A stretch of 49,346 bases of DNA. Source: Notoacmeibacter sp. GTDB lineage: Bacteria > Pseudomonadota > Alphaproteobacteria > Rhizobiales > Rhizobiaceae. This document shows positions 17,038 to 28,791 of the stretch, piece after piece. A program made the translations under genes and the position numbers. The stretch spans positions 1 to 49,346 of the forward strand of contig JAIOIW010000101.1 of the NCBI GenBank assembly GCA_019912385.1, read 5' to 3'. Each line of letters begins with the position of its first letter. Position 1 is the stretch's first letter. Under the pieces are notes generated by a model. The model saw nothing but the letters and a program-made list of their open reading frames with translations, searched no databases and was not told where the DNA came from.

Positions 17038-18138
17038 ATGTCGCACAACACCTATGGTCACCTGTTTCGCGTAACCACCTGGGGCGAAAGCCATGGCCCG
17101 GCGCTTGGCTGCGTCATCGACGGCTGCCCGCCCGGCATCCGCTTCACCCAGGCCGAAGTGCAGGCCGATCTCGACAAGCGCCGGCCCGGTTCCTCGCGCT
17201 TCGTCACCCAGCGCCGCGAACCCGACCAGGTGAGGATCCTGTCGGGCGTGCTGCCGGAGGATGACGGCGAGACGCTGATGACCACCGGCACGCCGATCTC
17301 GATGATGATCGAGAATGTCGACCAGCGCTCGAAGGACTACGGCGAGATAGCCAAACGCTACCGGCCGGGCCATGCCGACTATACCTACGACATGAAATAC
17401 GGCATTCGCGATTATCGCGGCGGCGGCCGATCATCGGCCCGCGAAACCGCGGCGCGGGTGGCCGCCGGCGCATTGGCGCGAAAGGTCGTTCCGGGATTGA
17501 AGGTGCGCGGCGCGCTCGTCGCCATGGGCGAAAAGGATATCGATCGCAACAATTGGGACTGGTCCACCGTCGATCGCCCGGACAATCCGTTCTTCACGCC
17601 CGACGAGGCGTCGATCGCGATTTTCACCGAATATCTCGACGGCATCCGAAAGGCCGGTTCTTCGGTCGGCGCGATCATCGAGATCGTTGCCGAGGGCATT
17701 CCCGCGGGCCTCGGTGCGCCGATCTACGGCAAGCTCGACCAGGATATCGCCTCGCTGCTGATGTCGATCAACGCGGTCAAGGGCGTGGAAATCGGCAACG
17801 GTTTCGCAGCCGCCCGGCTGACCGGCGAGGACAATGCCGACCAGATGCGTATCGGCAAGGACGGCAAGCCGCATTTTCTGTCCAATCAGGCCGGCGGCAT
17901 CCTCGGCGGCATTTCGACCGGAATGCCCGTGGTCGCCCGTTTCGCCGTCAAGCCGACGTCCTCGATCCTCACCCCGCGCAAGTCGGTCGATTCCGACGGC
18001 AATGAGGTCGATGTCACGACGAAAGGCAGGCACGATCCCTGCGTTGGCATCCGCGCGGTGCCGATCGGAGAAGCCATGGTCGCCTGTGCGATCGCCGACC
18101 ACTATCTGCGCCATCGCGGCCAGACGGGGCGCGTGTGA
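17038..18138 (+). CDS. aroC: Chorismate synthase AroC
   Basis: Converts EPSP to chorismate with reduced FMN, the last step of the shikimate pathway. The 366-residue length is normal. Family signatures are present: [19 protein letters not shown] at the N-terminus, [20 protein letters not shown] near residue 125, [17 protein letters not shown] near 282, and [18 protein letters not shown] near 325. The essential His residues of the GESHG and RHDP motifs are intact. Monocistronic-looking, with 107 nt before the next gene. Confidence 0.97.
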   Translation: MSHNTYGHLFRVTTWGESHGPALGCVIDGCPPGIRFTQAEVQADLDKRRPGSSRFVTQRREPDQVRILSGVLPEDDGETLMTTGTPISMMIENVDQRSKDYGEIAKRYRPGHADYTYDMKYGIRDYRGGGRSSARETAARVAAGALARKVVPGLKVRGALVAMGEKDIDRNNWDWSTVDRPDNPFFTPDEASIAIFTEYLDGIRKAGSSVGAIIEIVAEGIPAGLGAPIYGKLDQDIASLLMSINAVKGVEIGNGFAAARLTGEDNADQMRIGKDGKPHFLSNQAGGILGGISTGMPVVARFAVKPTSSILTPRKSVDSDGNEVDVTTKGRHDPCVGIRAVPIGEAMVACAIADHYLRHRGQTGRV

Positions 18139-18245
18139 GGGCCGGCGGCCCGAAGTTCGTGTGGAACGTCTGCCAGACGGGAAAAGTTCGCTCCACGCGC
18201 CGCATCGCCATGGCAATTGGCTGCGCCCACCATTAGATTGAGGCC

Positions 18246-19172
18246 ATGACAACACGATTATTCACCCACCCCGTTTTTCTTGAACACCTTGTGCCGACCG
18301 GCCACCCGGAGCGGCCCGACCGGTTGCGCGCCATTGCCAAGATACTGGAGGACGAGGCCTTCGAGAAACTCGATCGCGTCGAGGCGCCGCGCGCCGACCC
18401 GGACGTCGTGCTGTTGGCCCATCCGGAGGAATATCTGCGCCGCATCGAAAGATCGATCCCCGAGGAGGGGCTGGCGCGGATCGATGCCGATACGTCCGCA
18501 AGCCCCAAGAGCTGGGAAGCTGCGCTCACGGCGATAGGCGCGGCAAACGCGGCGGTGGATGCGGTTTTCAAAGGCGAGGCCGACAATTGCTTCGTGGCAG
18601 CCAGGCCGCCAGGTCACCATGCCGAGAAGAACCAGGCGATGGGTTTCTGCCTGTTCAACAATGTCGCAGTCGCAGCCCGTTATGCGCAGAAGGTGCACGG
18701 TGCCGAGCGCGTCGCGATCATCGACTGGGATGTACACCACGGCAACGGTACGCAGGACATTTTCTGGAGCGATCCGTCCGTGCTCTATTGCTCGCTCCAC
18801 CAGATGCCGCTCTATCCCGGCTCGGGCGCGAAGGACGAGACGGGTGCCGGCAATATCGTCAATGCGCCGCTTTCGGCGGGTGACGACGGCGCGGATTTCC
18901 GCGAGGCTTTCAGCAGCCGTGTTCTTCCCGCCATCGACAATTTCCGCCCCGACCTTATCCTGATTTCCGCGGGGTTCGACGCCCATTACCGCGATCCGCT
19001 TGCCGAGATCGAACTGACCGAGGACGATTTCGACTGGGCGACCGGAAAAGTGATGGACAGGGCCAACCGCTATGCGGGCGACCGAGTCGTTAGCCTTCTG
19101 GAAGGCGGCTACGACCTCAAGGGGCTGGCCTTTTCGGTGGGGGCCCATGTCAAGCGTCTCATGAGGGGGTAG
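18246..19172 (+). CDS. Histone deacetylase family (class II/AcuC-like) zinc hydrolase
   Basis: This 308-residue Zn-dependent amidohydrolase of the arginase/deacetylase fold may remove acetyl groups from polyamines or protein lysines. It has the [15 protein letters not shown] motif (121-135), [12 protein letters not shown] (from about 160; Asp and His ligands), and the second Asp ligand and [10 protein letters not shown] near 242. The glycine-rich EGGYDLKGL loop is present near 287. All expected ligands and the His-His dyad are intact. It is 5 nt upstream of xseB, the usual rhizobial order. True substrate unknown. Confidence 0.9.
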   Translation: MTTRLFTHPVFLEHLVPTGHPERPDRLRAIAKILEDEAFEKLDRVEAPRADPDVVLLAHPEEYLRRIERSIPEEGLARIDADTSASPKSWEAALTAIGAANAAVDAVFKGEADNCFVAARPPGHHAEKNQAMGFCLFNNVAVAARYAQKVHGAERVAIIDWDVHHGNGTQDIFWSDPSVLYCSLHQMPLYPGSGAKDETGAGNIVNAPLSAGDDGADFREAFSSRVLPAIDNFRPDLILISAGFDAHYRDPLAEIELTEDDFDWATGKVMDRANRYAGDRVVSLLEGGYDLKGLAFSVGAHVKRLMRG

Positions 19173-19177
19173 CGGCG

Positions 19178-19432
19178 ATGTCCGGCGATACAGTCAACGA
19201 CGACATCAAGGCGATGAGCTTCGAGCAGGCGCTCGATGCGCTGGAGAAGATTGTCGATAACCTTGAGCGCGGCGATGTGCCGCTCGACCAGTCGATCCGC
19301 ATCTACGAGCGCGGCGAGGCGCTGAAGAAACATTGCGACAAGCTGCTGAAATCGGCCGAAGACAAGGTGGAGAAGATCAGGCTGTCGCGTGACGGCAAGC
19401 CGGAGGGCGTCGAACCGCTCGACTCCGAATAG
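19178..19432 (+). CDS. xseB: Exodeoxyribonuclease VII small subunit XseB
   Basis: An 84-residue helical subunit that wraps the large subunit XseA in the single-strand nuclease ExoVII. The family core [41 protein letters not shown] is recognisable in pieces: [12 protein letters not shown] (residues 15-26), LERGDVPLD (29-37), YERG (43-46). The C-terminal tail is acidic. It begins 5 nt after the deacetylase-family gene and is probably translationally coupled. xseA is not in the window. Confidence 0.95.
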   Translation: MSGDTVNDDIKAMSFEQALDALEKIVDNLERGDVPLDQSIRIYERGEALKKHCDKLLKSAEDKVEKIRLSRDGKPEGVEPLDSE

Positions 19433-19517
19433 CCGCCGACACAGCGTTCACCGCGCGGCGATTGCGTTCGCTTCTCATTGGCCTACTTGTTGGAAATGCC
19501 AACAGCGAGCAACGCCG

Positions 19518-20441
19518 ATGAGCTTCTTTCCAGGAAATGATCCCCGCCCGGGAGACCGGAAGGCCACCGACGCCATTGAGATGCTGATCCTGCCGCGCAC
19601 CAGCGACATTGGCGGCTTCGAAGTGCGCCGGGCACTGCCCAGCGCGCGCCGCCGCCTCGTCGGACCTTTCATCTTTCTCGACCGCATGGGACCGGCGGTG
19701 TTGCGCTCTGGACATGCCATCGATGTGAAGCCGCACCCCCATATCGGCCTTGCGACCGTGACCTATCTTTTCGACGGCCGCATCCGCCATCGCGATTCGC
19801 TCGGCACCGAGATGGTGATCGAGCCGGGCGACGTGAACCTGATGACCGCAGGCAGCGGGATCGTCCATTCCGAGCGCACGCCGCGGGAACTGCGTGGCTC
19901 GCCTATGGCGGTATCCGGCCTGCAGACATGGCTGGCCTTGCCCGACGGCAAGGAGGAAATCGCGCCTCGATTCGAGAACACGGCCCGCGCAGCCCTGCCC
20001 GAATTCGAGGGCGAGGGCGTTTCGGGCCGCATCGTCATCGGGAAACTCGAAGGACTGGTTTCACCGGTCGTCACGCAGTCCCCGACGCTCTACGCCGATA
20101 TCAAGCTGGCGAAAGGCGCCGCATGGCGCATCCCGGCCGATACCGAGGAGCGGGCGGTTTATGTGCTCGAAGGGTCGGTGTCGATCGCCGGCGACACCTT
20201 CCCCGCCGACCGGCTTCTCGTCTTGCGGCCCGGCGATGCGGTCGTTGTGGAGGCGGCCGGCGGTCGCGCTCGCATCATGCTTCTCGGCGGCGATGCGCTT
20301 GGTTCGCGGCGCTTCATCTGGTGGAACTTCGTCTCGTCGTCGCGCGAGCGCATCGAGCAGGCAAAGGAGGAATGGCGGACCGCCAGGTTCGATATCGTGC
20401 CGGGTGACGAAAACGAGTTCGTGCCGTTGCCGGAGCGTTGA
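19518..20441 (+). CDS. Pirin family protein (bicupin)
   Basis: The 307-residue double-cupin protein matches pirin/YhhW. The N-terminal cupin holds the metal set: HPHIGLATVTYLFDG (first two His), and GIVHSER (third His and Glu). The Pirin C-terminal cupin spans about 190-300 with WWNFVSSSRERIEQAKEEW near the end. Bacterial pirins bind Fe or other metals and some act as quercetinases or metabolic regulators; the activity here is unknown. The start is ATG 19518. It lies where many rhizobia carry dxs between xseB and tlyA, an inference from memory. Confidence 0.9.
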   Translation: MSFFPGNDPRPGDRKATDAIEMLILPRTSDIGGFEVRRALPSARRRLVGPFIFLDRMGPAVLRSGHAIDVKPHPHIGLATVTYLFDGRIRHRDSLGTEMVIEPGDVNLMTAGSGIVHSERTPRELRGSPMAVSGLQTWLALPDGKEEIAPRFENTARAALPEFEGEGVSGRIVIGKLEGLVSPVVTQSPTLYADIKLAKGAAWRIPADTEERAVYVLEGSVSIAGDTFPADRLLVLRPGDAVVVEAAGGRARIMLLGGDALGSRRFIWWNFVSSSRERIEQAKEEWRTARFDIVPGDENEFVPLPER

Positions 20442-20609
20442 ATCACCGTCTCAGGTCGTTGAATCGGATTGTGAAGGCGCCGAATCAAGGCACCAATCTC
20501 TTCATCTAACATTCTGTTTACATTGAAATTTGGTGCTTTCCTTACCCTGTCGCTTGGCCGTTTGTTAGCCCGCGCCTGCTAGTCTTTGTTCAACGACAGG
20601 GAGAAAAAG

Positions 20610-20951
20610 ATGAGGCGTCAGGCGATGCTGGGCGCGGCGGCATTCCTGCTGATGGCGGGGCAGGCCGTCGCGCTTCCCGACTATGATCGGACATTGGAAC
20701 GCGCAGCCATGAAGATCGTGGCCGACAAGATCGGCCCGCTCGACAAGGTGTTGCGCGGAACGTTCCAGCGGCATGACAATCCCGCTTTGTCGACCGCCAT
20801 CGACCGCGCCGGCCCGGCACCGGAGGCACGCCCGGAGACACGCTCTGTCGATGTCTGGATTGACGGGCTGGCGCCGGCGGTCGATCCGTCGCCCGTCGGG
20901 CGCCGGCCGATTGCCGACGGCAGGCTGTTCACCGGCGCGGTCGGTCGCTGA
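20610..20951 (+). CDS. Small exported hypothetical protein
   Basis: The 113-residue product has a signal peptide (MRRQAMLGAAAFLLMAGQAVA, cleavage near residue 21). The mature region starts LPDYDRTLERAAMKIVADKIG, a short amphipathic helix, followed by a Pro- and Arg-rich tail without regular structure. No cysteine in the mature part and no recognised domain. The Shine-Dalgarno AGGGAGA is 5-6 nt before ATG 20610, preferred over an in-frame start at 20586. It is flanked by pirin and tlyA on the same strand with its own 168-nt upstream region. Function unknown. Confidence 0.65.
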   Translation: MRRQAMLGAAAFLLMAGQAVALPDYDRTLERAAMKIVADKIGPLDKVLRGTFQRHDNPALSTAIDRAGPAPEARPETRSVDVWIDGLAPAVDPSPVGRRPIADGRLFTGAVGR

Positions 20952-21000
20952 AAGGCGGAACCGCTCTTGCCAAGCTCTCCACCTTCAGCCAATCAGGGGC

Positions 21001-21771
21001 ATGACGGCAACAGCGACCAGAATTCGTCTCGACCAGCTACTCGTCGACCGCGGCTTGTTCGAGAGCCGGTCGCGGGCGCGTGATGCCATCGTCCGGGGCA
21101 CGGTTCGTATTGGTGGCGCCGTCGCCTCGAAACCCGGCCAGCCGGTTTCCCCGGATACAGAACTGACGGTCGCCGATCCGGCGCGCGGCTATGTCTCGCG
21201 TGCGGCCCTCAAGCTCGTCCACGCGCTTGATCATTTCGGCTTCGAGGTTGCCGGAGCAGAGGCGCTCGACGTCGGTGCATCCACCGGCGGCTTCACCCAG
21301 GTGCTGCTCGAACGCGGGGCGGCCCACGTGACCGCCATCGATGTCGGCCACGGCCAGTTGCATGAATCCGTTGCAGCCGACCCGCGCGTAACTGCGATCG
21401 AGGGGCTCAATGCCCGCGATCTCGACGCGTCCCGCCTCGGCGGTCGAGTGCCCGATCTGGTGGTTTGCGACGTCTCGTTCATTTCGCTGAAGCTCGCCAT
21501 GGCGCCGGCGCTGGGCCTGGCCCGTCCGGGCGCGCGGTGTGTCCTGCTGGTCAAGCCGCAGTTCGAGGCCGGCCGGGCAGCCATCGGCAAGGGCGGCCTG
21601 CTGCGCGATCCGGAGGATGGCCGCCGTGTCGCGCAAGACCTGAAGGCCTGGCTGGACGGACTTCCGGGCTGGCGGACCGTCGGCCTTGCGCCCTCGCCGA
21701 TTACGGGTGGCGAGGGAAACCGGGAATATCTTCTGGCCGGCATCAAGGATCGATTGGACGGAGCGCCGTGA
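21001..21771 (+). CDS. TlyA family rRNA 2'-O-methyltransferase
   Basis: The 256-residue protein pairs an N-terminal S4 RNA-binding domain (about 7-65, RLDQLLVDRGLFESRSRARDAI) with an FtsJ-type Rossmann methyltransferase (about 70-250). SAM is held by ALDVGASTGGFT; the catalytic tetrad region shows DVSFISLK and KPQFEAG. TlyA proteins 2'-O-methylate 16S and/or 23S rRNA cytidines; some were named hemolysins in error. The stop overlaps the start of the next methyltransferase by 4 nt (GTGA), so they are translationally coupled. Confidence 0.92.
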   Translation: MTATATRIRLDQLLVDRGLFESRSRARDAIVRGTVRIGGAVASKPGQPVSPDTELTVADPARGYVSRAALKLVHALDHFGFEVAGAEALDVGASTGGFTQVLLERGAAHVTAIDVGHGQLHESVAADPRVTAIEGLNARDLDASRLGGRVPDLVVCDVSFISLKLAMAPALGLARPGARCVLLVKPQFEAGRAAIGKGGLLRDPEDGRRVAQDLKAWLDGLPGWRTVGLAPSPITGGEGNREYLLAGIKDRLDGAP

Positions 21772-23009
21772 GTATACGCCTGACCATAGCCCGCATGGGC
21801 GCCCAGGGCGACGGGATCGCCGACACGCCGGACGGGCCGGTCTATGTTCCGTTCACCTTGCCGGGCGAGATCGTCAATGCCGCGCGTGCGGGAGAACGCG
21901 CCGAGCCGGTTGCGATCCTCCAGCCCTCGCCGGAGCGCGTCGAACCGGCATGCCGCCATTTCGGCGACTGCGGAGGCTGCGCGCTGCAGCACTGGCAGCC
22001 AGACAGGTATCGCGCCTGGAAACGCGACCTCGTTACCCGGGCGCTGGCATCCCGCAAGATCGATGTCGAGCCGGACGAACTCATCGCCTGCGCACCGGGT
22101 ACGCGCCGGCGAGCAATCTTCTCCGCCCGCCGCAGCGAAGGCGCCATGGAGATCGGCTTCAACCAGGCACTGTCGAACCGGGTGGTCGATGTGGCCGAAT
22201 GCCCGGTCTGCGACCCGCGCATCGTTTCGGCACTGCCATCCCTGCACAAGCTGGCAGCGATCATATCGGTGGGGAACGATCCGTTCCACGTAACGGTCAC
22301 GCAGACCGAAGCCGGGCTGGACATCGCATTTGCCGGCAGCGGCAACCTGGGCGAAGCCGCGCGCAAGGCTGTTGTCCGCTTCGCGATCAGCGCCGGTTTC
22401 GCTCGCGTCAGCGTCGACGGCGAGACGATCATCGAACTGGCAAAGCCGCAAATCCTGTTTGACGGCGCGGCGATCGTGCCGCCGCCGGGCGGCTTCCTGC
22501 AGGCGGTTGCGCATGCCGAACAGGTAATGGCGGAACGCGTGCTCGCTCATGTCGGCAAGGCCAAGCGCGTTGCCGATCTGTTTTCCGGCTGCGGTGCCTT
22601 CGCGCTCAGGCTCGCCAGGCGCGCTGAAGTCCTGGCGCTGGAGGGCGATGCGGCGAGCGTCGCGGCGCTGGATCGAGGATACCGCGCAACGCCGGGACTG
22701 AAGCGCGTGACCGCGGAACGCCGCGACCTGTTCCAGCGTCCGCTGCTGCCGCGCGAACTGATCGGACTGGATGCCGTGGTATTCGACCCGCCGCGCGCCG
22801 GGGCGGAGGCGCAGTGCCGGCACCTGGCGAAGTCGGACGTGCCGAAGATAGCTGCGGTGTCTTGCAATCCGGCGACCCTGGCGCGTGACCTGGAAATCCT
22901 GATTGCCGGCGGTTATGGCGTGAAATCGGTCCTGCCGGTCGACCAGTTCCTCTGGTCGCCACATGTCGAGGCCGTGGCCCTGCTGGAGAAGCCGAAGAGG
23001 CGGCGTTAG
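21768..23009 (+). CDS. RumA-like 23S rRNA (uracil-C5)-methyltransferase
   Basis: The 413-residue protein belongs to the RlmD/RumA family that makes m5U in 23S rRNA with SAM. A TRAM-like segment lies at 1-55. Cys62, Cys68 and Cys71 with the CPVC pair (145 and 148) form the [4Fe-4S] ligands. The Rossmann domain runs from about 265 (VADLFSGCGAFALRLA, then FDPPRAG) and the catalytic Cys is in VSCNPATLARDL. It starts with GTG within the tlyA stop. Its end overlaps the convergent sirtuin stop by 4 nt. Whether it acts on U1939 or another uridine is not certain. Confidence 0.92.
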   Translation: MSIRLTIARMGAQGDGIADTPDGPVYVPFTLPGEIVNAARAGERAEPVAILQPSPERVEPACRHFGDCGGCALQHWQPDRYRAWKRDLVTRALASRKIDVEPDELIACAPGTRRRAIFSARRSEGAMEIGFNQALSNRVVDVAECPVCDPRIVSALPSLHKLAAIISVGNDPFHVTVTQTEAGLDIAFAGSGNLGEAARKAVVRFAISAGFARVSVDGETIIELAKPQILFDGAAIVPPPGGFLQAVAHAEQVMAERVLAHVGKAKRVADLFSGCGAFALRLARRAEVLALEGDAASVAALDRGYRATPGLKRVTAERRDLFQRPLLPRELIGLDAVVFDPPRAGAEAQCRHLAKSDVPKIAAVSCNPATLARDLEILIAGGYGVKSVLPVDQFLWSPHVEAVALLEKPKRRR

Positions 23010-23716
23010 GCCGTTTTTCCATCAAGCAGGCGGTCGACCCATTGCGGCACGATCATTCCCGCCTTGCCATGGATCGTCTCGGCGAAATCGTCGATGCCGA
23101 GCGAAGGTTCAAGGTTGAGTTCAACCGTGTGGGCGCCTGCCAAAGCAGCCTCCTGGACGAACTGGGCGGCCGGATAGACGTTGCCGCTGGTGCCGATCGA
23201 AACAAACAGGTCGCAGGCGTTCAGCGCCGCATAGATTCGGTCCATGTGGTAGGGCATCTCGCCGAACCAGACCACGTCGGGACGCAAGAAGCCCTTCGCG
23301 CCGCAGGCCGGGCAAGTGCGGTCGCGCGATAGATCGCCATCGGCATCGCAGCGATATCCGCAATTGCCGCACAGCGCGCGCTTCAACTCGCCATGCATGT
23401 GGACCAGTTCCAGCGAACCGGCGCGCTCGTGCAGGTCATCGATATTCTGGGTCACCAGGAGGAACGCGCCCGGAAATGCCTGTTCCAGCCTTGCCAGCGC
23501 AAAATGCGCGGGATTTGGCTTTGCCCATGCCATGTTCGCGCGGCGCTGGTTGTAGAAGTCGTGCACCATGTCGGGATTGCGGGCAAAACCTTCCGGCGTC
23601 GCCACGTCGTTGACGTCGACCTTCGCCCAGATGCCGTCCTTGTCGCGGAAGGTCGACAACCCGCTTTCGGCCGATATGCCGGCACCGGTCAGGATGACGA
23701 TGGAGGAGGGGATCAT
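23006..23716 (-). CDS. NAD-dependent protein deacylase, sirtuin (CobB-like)
   Basis: The 236-residue sirtuin removes acyl groups from lysines using NAD. It shows LTGAGISAESGLSTFRD (about 7-23), TQNIDDLHERAG (near 90), the catalytic His in HMHGE, and a zinc site of two CxxC pairs (CGNC and CPAC). VWFGEMPYHMDRI and GTSGNVYPAA follow. Class III members carry Tyr/Arg for succinyl binding; YNQRR near 57 may supply these, so desuccinylase activity is possible. The start is ATG 23716; an in-frame TTG at 23758 would add 14 residues and shorten the gap to tldD to 12 nt. Likely co-transcribed with tldD. Confidence 0.9.
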   Translation of the reverse strand: MIPSSIVILTGAGISAESGLSTFRDKDGIWAKVDVNDVATPEGFARNPDMVHDFYNQRRANMAWAKPNPAHFALARLEQAFPGAFLLVTQNIDDLHERAGSLELVHMHGELKRALCGNCGYRCDADGDLSRDRTCPACGAKGFLRPDVVWFGEMPYHMDRIYAALNACDLFVSIGTSGNVYPAAQFVQEAALAGAHTVELNLEPSLGIDDFAETIHGKAGMIVPQWVDRLLDGKTA

Positions 23717-23770
23717 GCTGGAATCCGTTACAGACAGTTTTTCCGATTCTGTCTGCAATCACCCGTCATC

Positions 23771-25186
23771 TCAACCCTGCGTCCCGCCGACCGTCATGGC
23801 GTCCATGCGCAGATGCGGCTGGCCGACGCCGACCGGTACGCCCTGGCCGCCTTTGCCGCACATGCCGATGCCGGTGTCCAGCGCCGGGTCGTTGCCGACC
23901 ATGGTGATGCGCTTCATTGCCTCCGGCCCGTTGCCGATCAGCATCGCGCCTTTCACGGGAAAGGTCACCTTGCCGTCTTCGATCATGTAAGCCTCGGTGC
24001 AGCCGAACACGAACTTGCCCGACGTGATGTCGACCTGGCCGCCGCCGAAGGAAACGGCATAGATGCCCTTCTTGACCGAGGCGATGATCTCGCCGGGATC
24101 CTTGTCGCCGCCGGCCATGAACGTGTTCGTCATGCGCGGCATCGGCTGGTGGGCGTAGGACTCGCGCCGGCCGTTGCCGGTCGGCTTCATGCCCATCAGC
24201 CGGGCGTTCTGCCGATCCTGCATGTAGCCGACGAGCCGCCCGTCCTCGATCAGGACGTTGTGGCCCGACGGCGTGCCCTCGTCATCGACGGTCAGCGAAC
24301 CTCGTCTTTCGGGAATCGTTCCGTCGTCGATCACGGTAACGCCTTTCGCCGCGACCTGCTCGCCCATCAGTCCGGAAAAGGCGGAGGTTTTCTTGCGGTT
24401 GAAATCGCCTTCCAGCCCGTGGCCGACCGCCTCGTGCAGCATGACGCCTGGCCAGCCATTGCCGAGCACGACGTCGAACGTGCCGGCCGGCGCGGGCCTG
24501 GCTTCAAGATTGACCAGCGCCTGGCGAAGGGCCTCCGAAGCCGCATCCTGCCAACTGCCCTCGGTGAGGAATTCGCCAAAGCCCTTGCGCCCGCCGATAC
24601 CGTGCGAACCGCTCTCCTGGCGGTCGCCGTCGCCGACGACGACGGAAATGTTGAGCCGCACCAGAGGGCGGATGTCGCGGACCAGTTGCCCGTCGCCGCG
24701 CAGGATCTCCACGTGCTGCCAAGAGGCAGTGAGCGCGGCCGTGACCTGGCGCACGCGCGGATCCTTCTCGCGCAGCCAGCCATCGATGGTCTGCAGCAGA
24801 AGCGCCTTTTCGCCGAACGCCGGCTCGGCGATCGGGTTTTCGTCGCCGTAGAGCTTCTTGTTGGTTCCCGCGGGAGCCACGTCCAGCTTGCCCGCGTGGC
24901 CCATCTTGACCGCGCTCACCGCATCCGCCGCGTGGCGAAGAGCGCTTGCCGACAATTCGCTCGCATGGGCGTAGCCCGTCGCTTCGCCGGCGACCGCCCG
25001 CAGTCCGAATCCGAGTTCCGTGTTGAAATTGCCGGTTTTCAGTCGCCCATTGTCGAACACCAGCGACTCGCCCTCGCGGTATTCCAGATAGAGCTCGCCA
25101 TCGTCGCTGCCCGAAAGGGCGTCGGCGGTAATGGATCTGACTTCGGTGTCGGAAATATCGAAGCGGTCGATAAGGCTCGATGTCAC
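23771..25186 (-). CDS. tldD: Metalloprotease TldD
   Basis: The 471-residue TldD works as a heterodimer with PmbA/TldE to cleave unfolded peptides, including modified-peptide leaders. The zinc motif HEAVGH is at 251-256 with the third ligand region near the C-terminal FGCTEAYMIEDGKV. The family landmarks VLGNGWPGVMLHEA and MPRMTNTFM are present. N-terminal region LYLEYREGES is typical. The partner tldE/pmbA is not in the window. The sirtuin gene follows on the same strand. The IalB-family gene lies 74 nt downstream of the start side, running the same way. Confidence 0.95.
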   Translation of the reverse strand: MTSSLIDRFDISDTEVRSITADALSGSDDGELYLEYREGESLVFDNGRLKTGNFNTELGFGLRAVAGEATGYAHASELSASALRHAADAVSAVKMGHAGKLDVAPAGTNKKLYGDENPIAEPAFGEKALLLQTIDGWLREKDPRVRQVTAALTASWQHVEILRGDGQLVRDIRPLVRLNISVVVGDGDRQESGSHGIGGRKGFGEFLTEGSWQDAASEALRQALVNLEARPAPAGTFDVVLGNGWPGVMLHEAVGHGLEGDFNRKKTSAFSGLMGEQVAAKGVTVIDDGTIPERRGSLTVDDEGTPSGHNVLIEDGRLVGYMQDRQNARLMGMKPTGNGRRESYAHQPMPRMTNTFMAGGDKDPGEIIASVKKGIYAVSFGGGQVDITSGKFVFGCTEAYMIEDGKVTFPVKGAMLIGNGPEAMKRITMVGNDPALDTGIGMCGKGGQGVPVGVGQPHLRMDAMTVGGTQG

Positions 25187-25260
25187 GGCGGGCTCCCTGC
25201 GTTATCCAACCCATATAGGAAGGTCGCGCCCGCCTGTCACCGGTCGCCGGACCGCCGCCG

Positions 25261-25776
25261 TCAGGGCAAGGCCGCGAAGCCTTCCGTAAAGCCCGAGAGC
25301 TCGACGGGAATGCCGATCCCCTCTTCGGGCGTCTGGAACACGATGAAGGTCGCCGATTGACCGCTCTTCAGCGTCGACAGCAGCGGATCTTCAAGGATCA
25401 CCTCCGCATAGCAGCCGTCCTGGAAGCACTTGGCGAAATAGGCCTTGCCGATGTCCTTGCCGTCGACATAGAGGCCCAGGCCGTTTGGCAGCAGCACACC
25501 GAGCGGCACCAGAACGCGCAGGATCTCGGCCTTGCGGTCGGCCGTGCGCAGTACAACAACCGACAATCCCATGTCGGGCCGGTCCTCCGCCACGACATTC
25601 TGGATCAGCGCGCATTGCTCCGTGGCGGCGCCCGCCGGCGTGTCGCAGATCATTTTCCAGGCACCGTGCGTCGAACGGACGATTCCGCTCTGCTGGGCAT
25701 TCGCAGAAAGCGGGACAACGGCAAGCCCGATCGCCGCGAAAACGGCAGGAAAATTGCGGAGAGCAACAGAAAACAT
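25261..25776 (-). CDS. Invasion-associated locus B (IalB) family periplasmic protein
   Basis: The 171-residue protein has a signal peptide (MFSVALRNFPAVFAAIGLAVVPLSANA, cleavage near 27). The mature part has the IalB-type core with the WKMICD...QCALIQNV motif and a second Cys pair region (KCFQDGCYAEV), likely forming disulfides. IalB was described in Bartonella as an erythrocyte-invasion factor, but the family is widespread in free-living rhizobia, so a pathogenic role is not implied. GGAG lies 5 nt before ATG 25776, better than the longer frame. It is divergent from ctaC across a 364-nt gap. Confidence 0.85.
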   Translation of the reverse strand: MFSVALRNFPAVFAAIGLAVVPLSANAQQSGIVRSTHGAWKMICDTPAGAATEQCALIQNVVAEDRPDMGLSVVVLRTADRKAEILRVLVPLGVLLPNGLGLYVDGKDIGKAYFAKCFQDGCYAEVILEDPLLSTLKSGQSATFIVFQTPEEGIGIPVELSGFTEGFAALP

Positions 25777-26140
25777 GGCGGCTCCATGGCGAATCACTGA
25801 AAACTCACATTGCGTCGCTTGTAGCAAAATGCAAAGTGCCGATCCGCAACGCGTGCTGTCGGTGTCTCATTGCGTTTCGAATTCGACTGAAATGCGGCCT
25901 CACCGCCGTTTTGTCGGAATGGCGGGATTGAGCCGGTTTTGGGCTTGCCGCGGTCGGCTCGTCATGCAACCGGCACAAGCGGCAAATTCGCGCGCGAAAT
26001 TTTGCCGCACTGATTTCGCAGAACGCTTTCTTGCGGTGGGGCGAAGAGTGTGATTTTAACGGCGGTAAACATGCCGAGATGCGTCTCGCGCGGATAAAAT
26101 TGTTAAGGCCCTGGTGGCCGTTTCGGGAGAGATAGGGGAA
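25777..26140. other. Divergent 364-nt region before ctaC; GC palindrome within
   Basis: No gene is supported here. It must carry promoters for ialB (leftward) and the cta cluster (rightward). TTCGCGCGCGAA (25987-25998) is a perfect 12-bp palindrome, framed by GGCAAA and TTTGCC, giving an imperfect 26-nt dyad (25981-26006). AT-rich stretches before ctaC (26052-26104) may hold its promoter. The ctaC Shine-Dalgarno is AGGGGAA, directly before the ATG. No known regulator motif is identified. Confidence 0.5.
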
Positions 26141-28698
<2,558 letters not shown>

Positions 28699-28723
28699 GC
28701 GGACCGCCGCTGATATGATCAAT

Positions 28724-28756
28724 CGATGTCGCCGGAACGGATATCCGGCGGCATCG
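28724..28756 (+). other. Stable 13-bp hairpin between ctaD and ctaB
   Basis: CGATGTCGCCGGA pairs with TCCGGCGGCATCG around a 7-nt loop, with only one G-U pair. It starts 26 nt after the ctaD stop. There is no T-tract after it (GTAAAACAAG follows), so it is unlikely to stop transcription by itself. It could protect the ctaCD mRNA 3' end or set a lower level of the accessory genes downstream. Confidence 0.65.
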
Positions 28757-28791
28757 GTAAAACAAGAAAGAACGAGGGAATACGGGCGCCA

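Noticed and set aside
23393-25360. A 655-codon plus-strand open frame opposite sirtuin and tldD
   Set aside because: The minus strand carries the HEAVGH zinc motif and sirtuin motifs; this frame has none and is a shadow.
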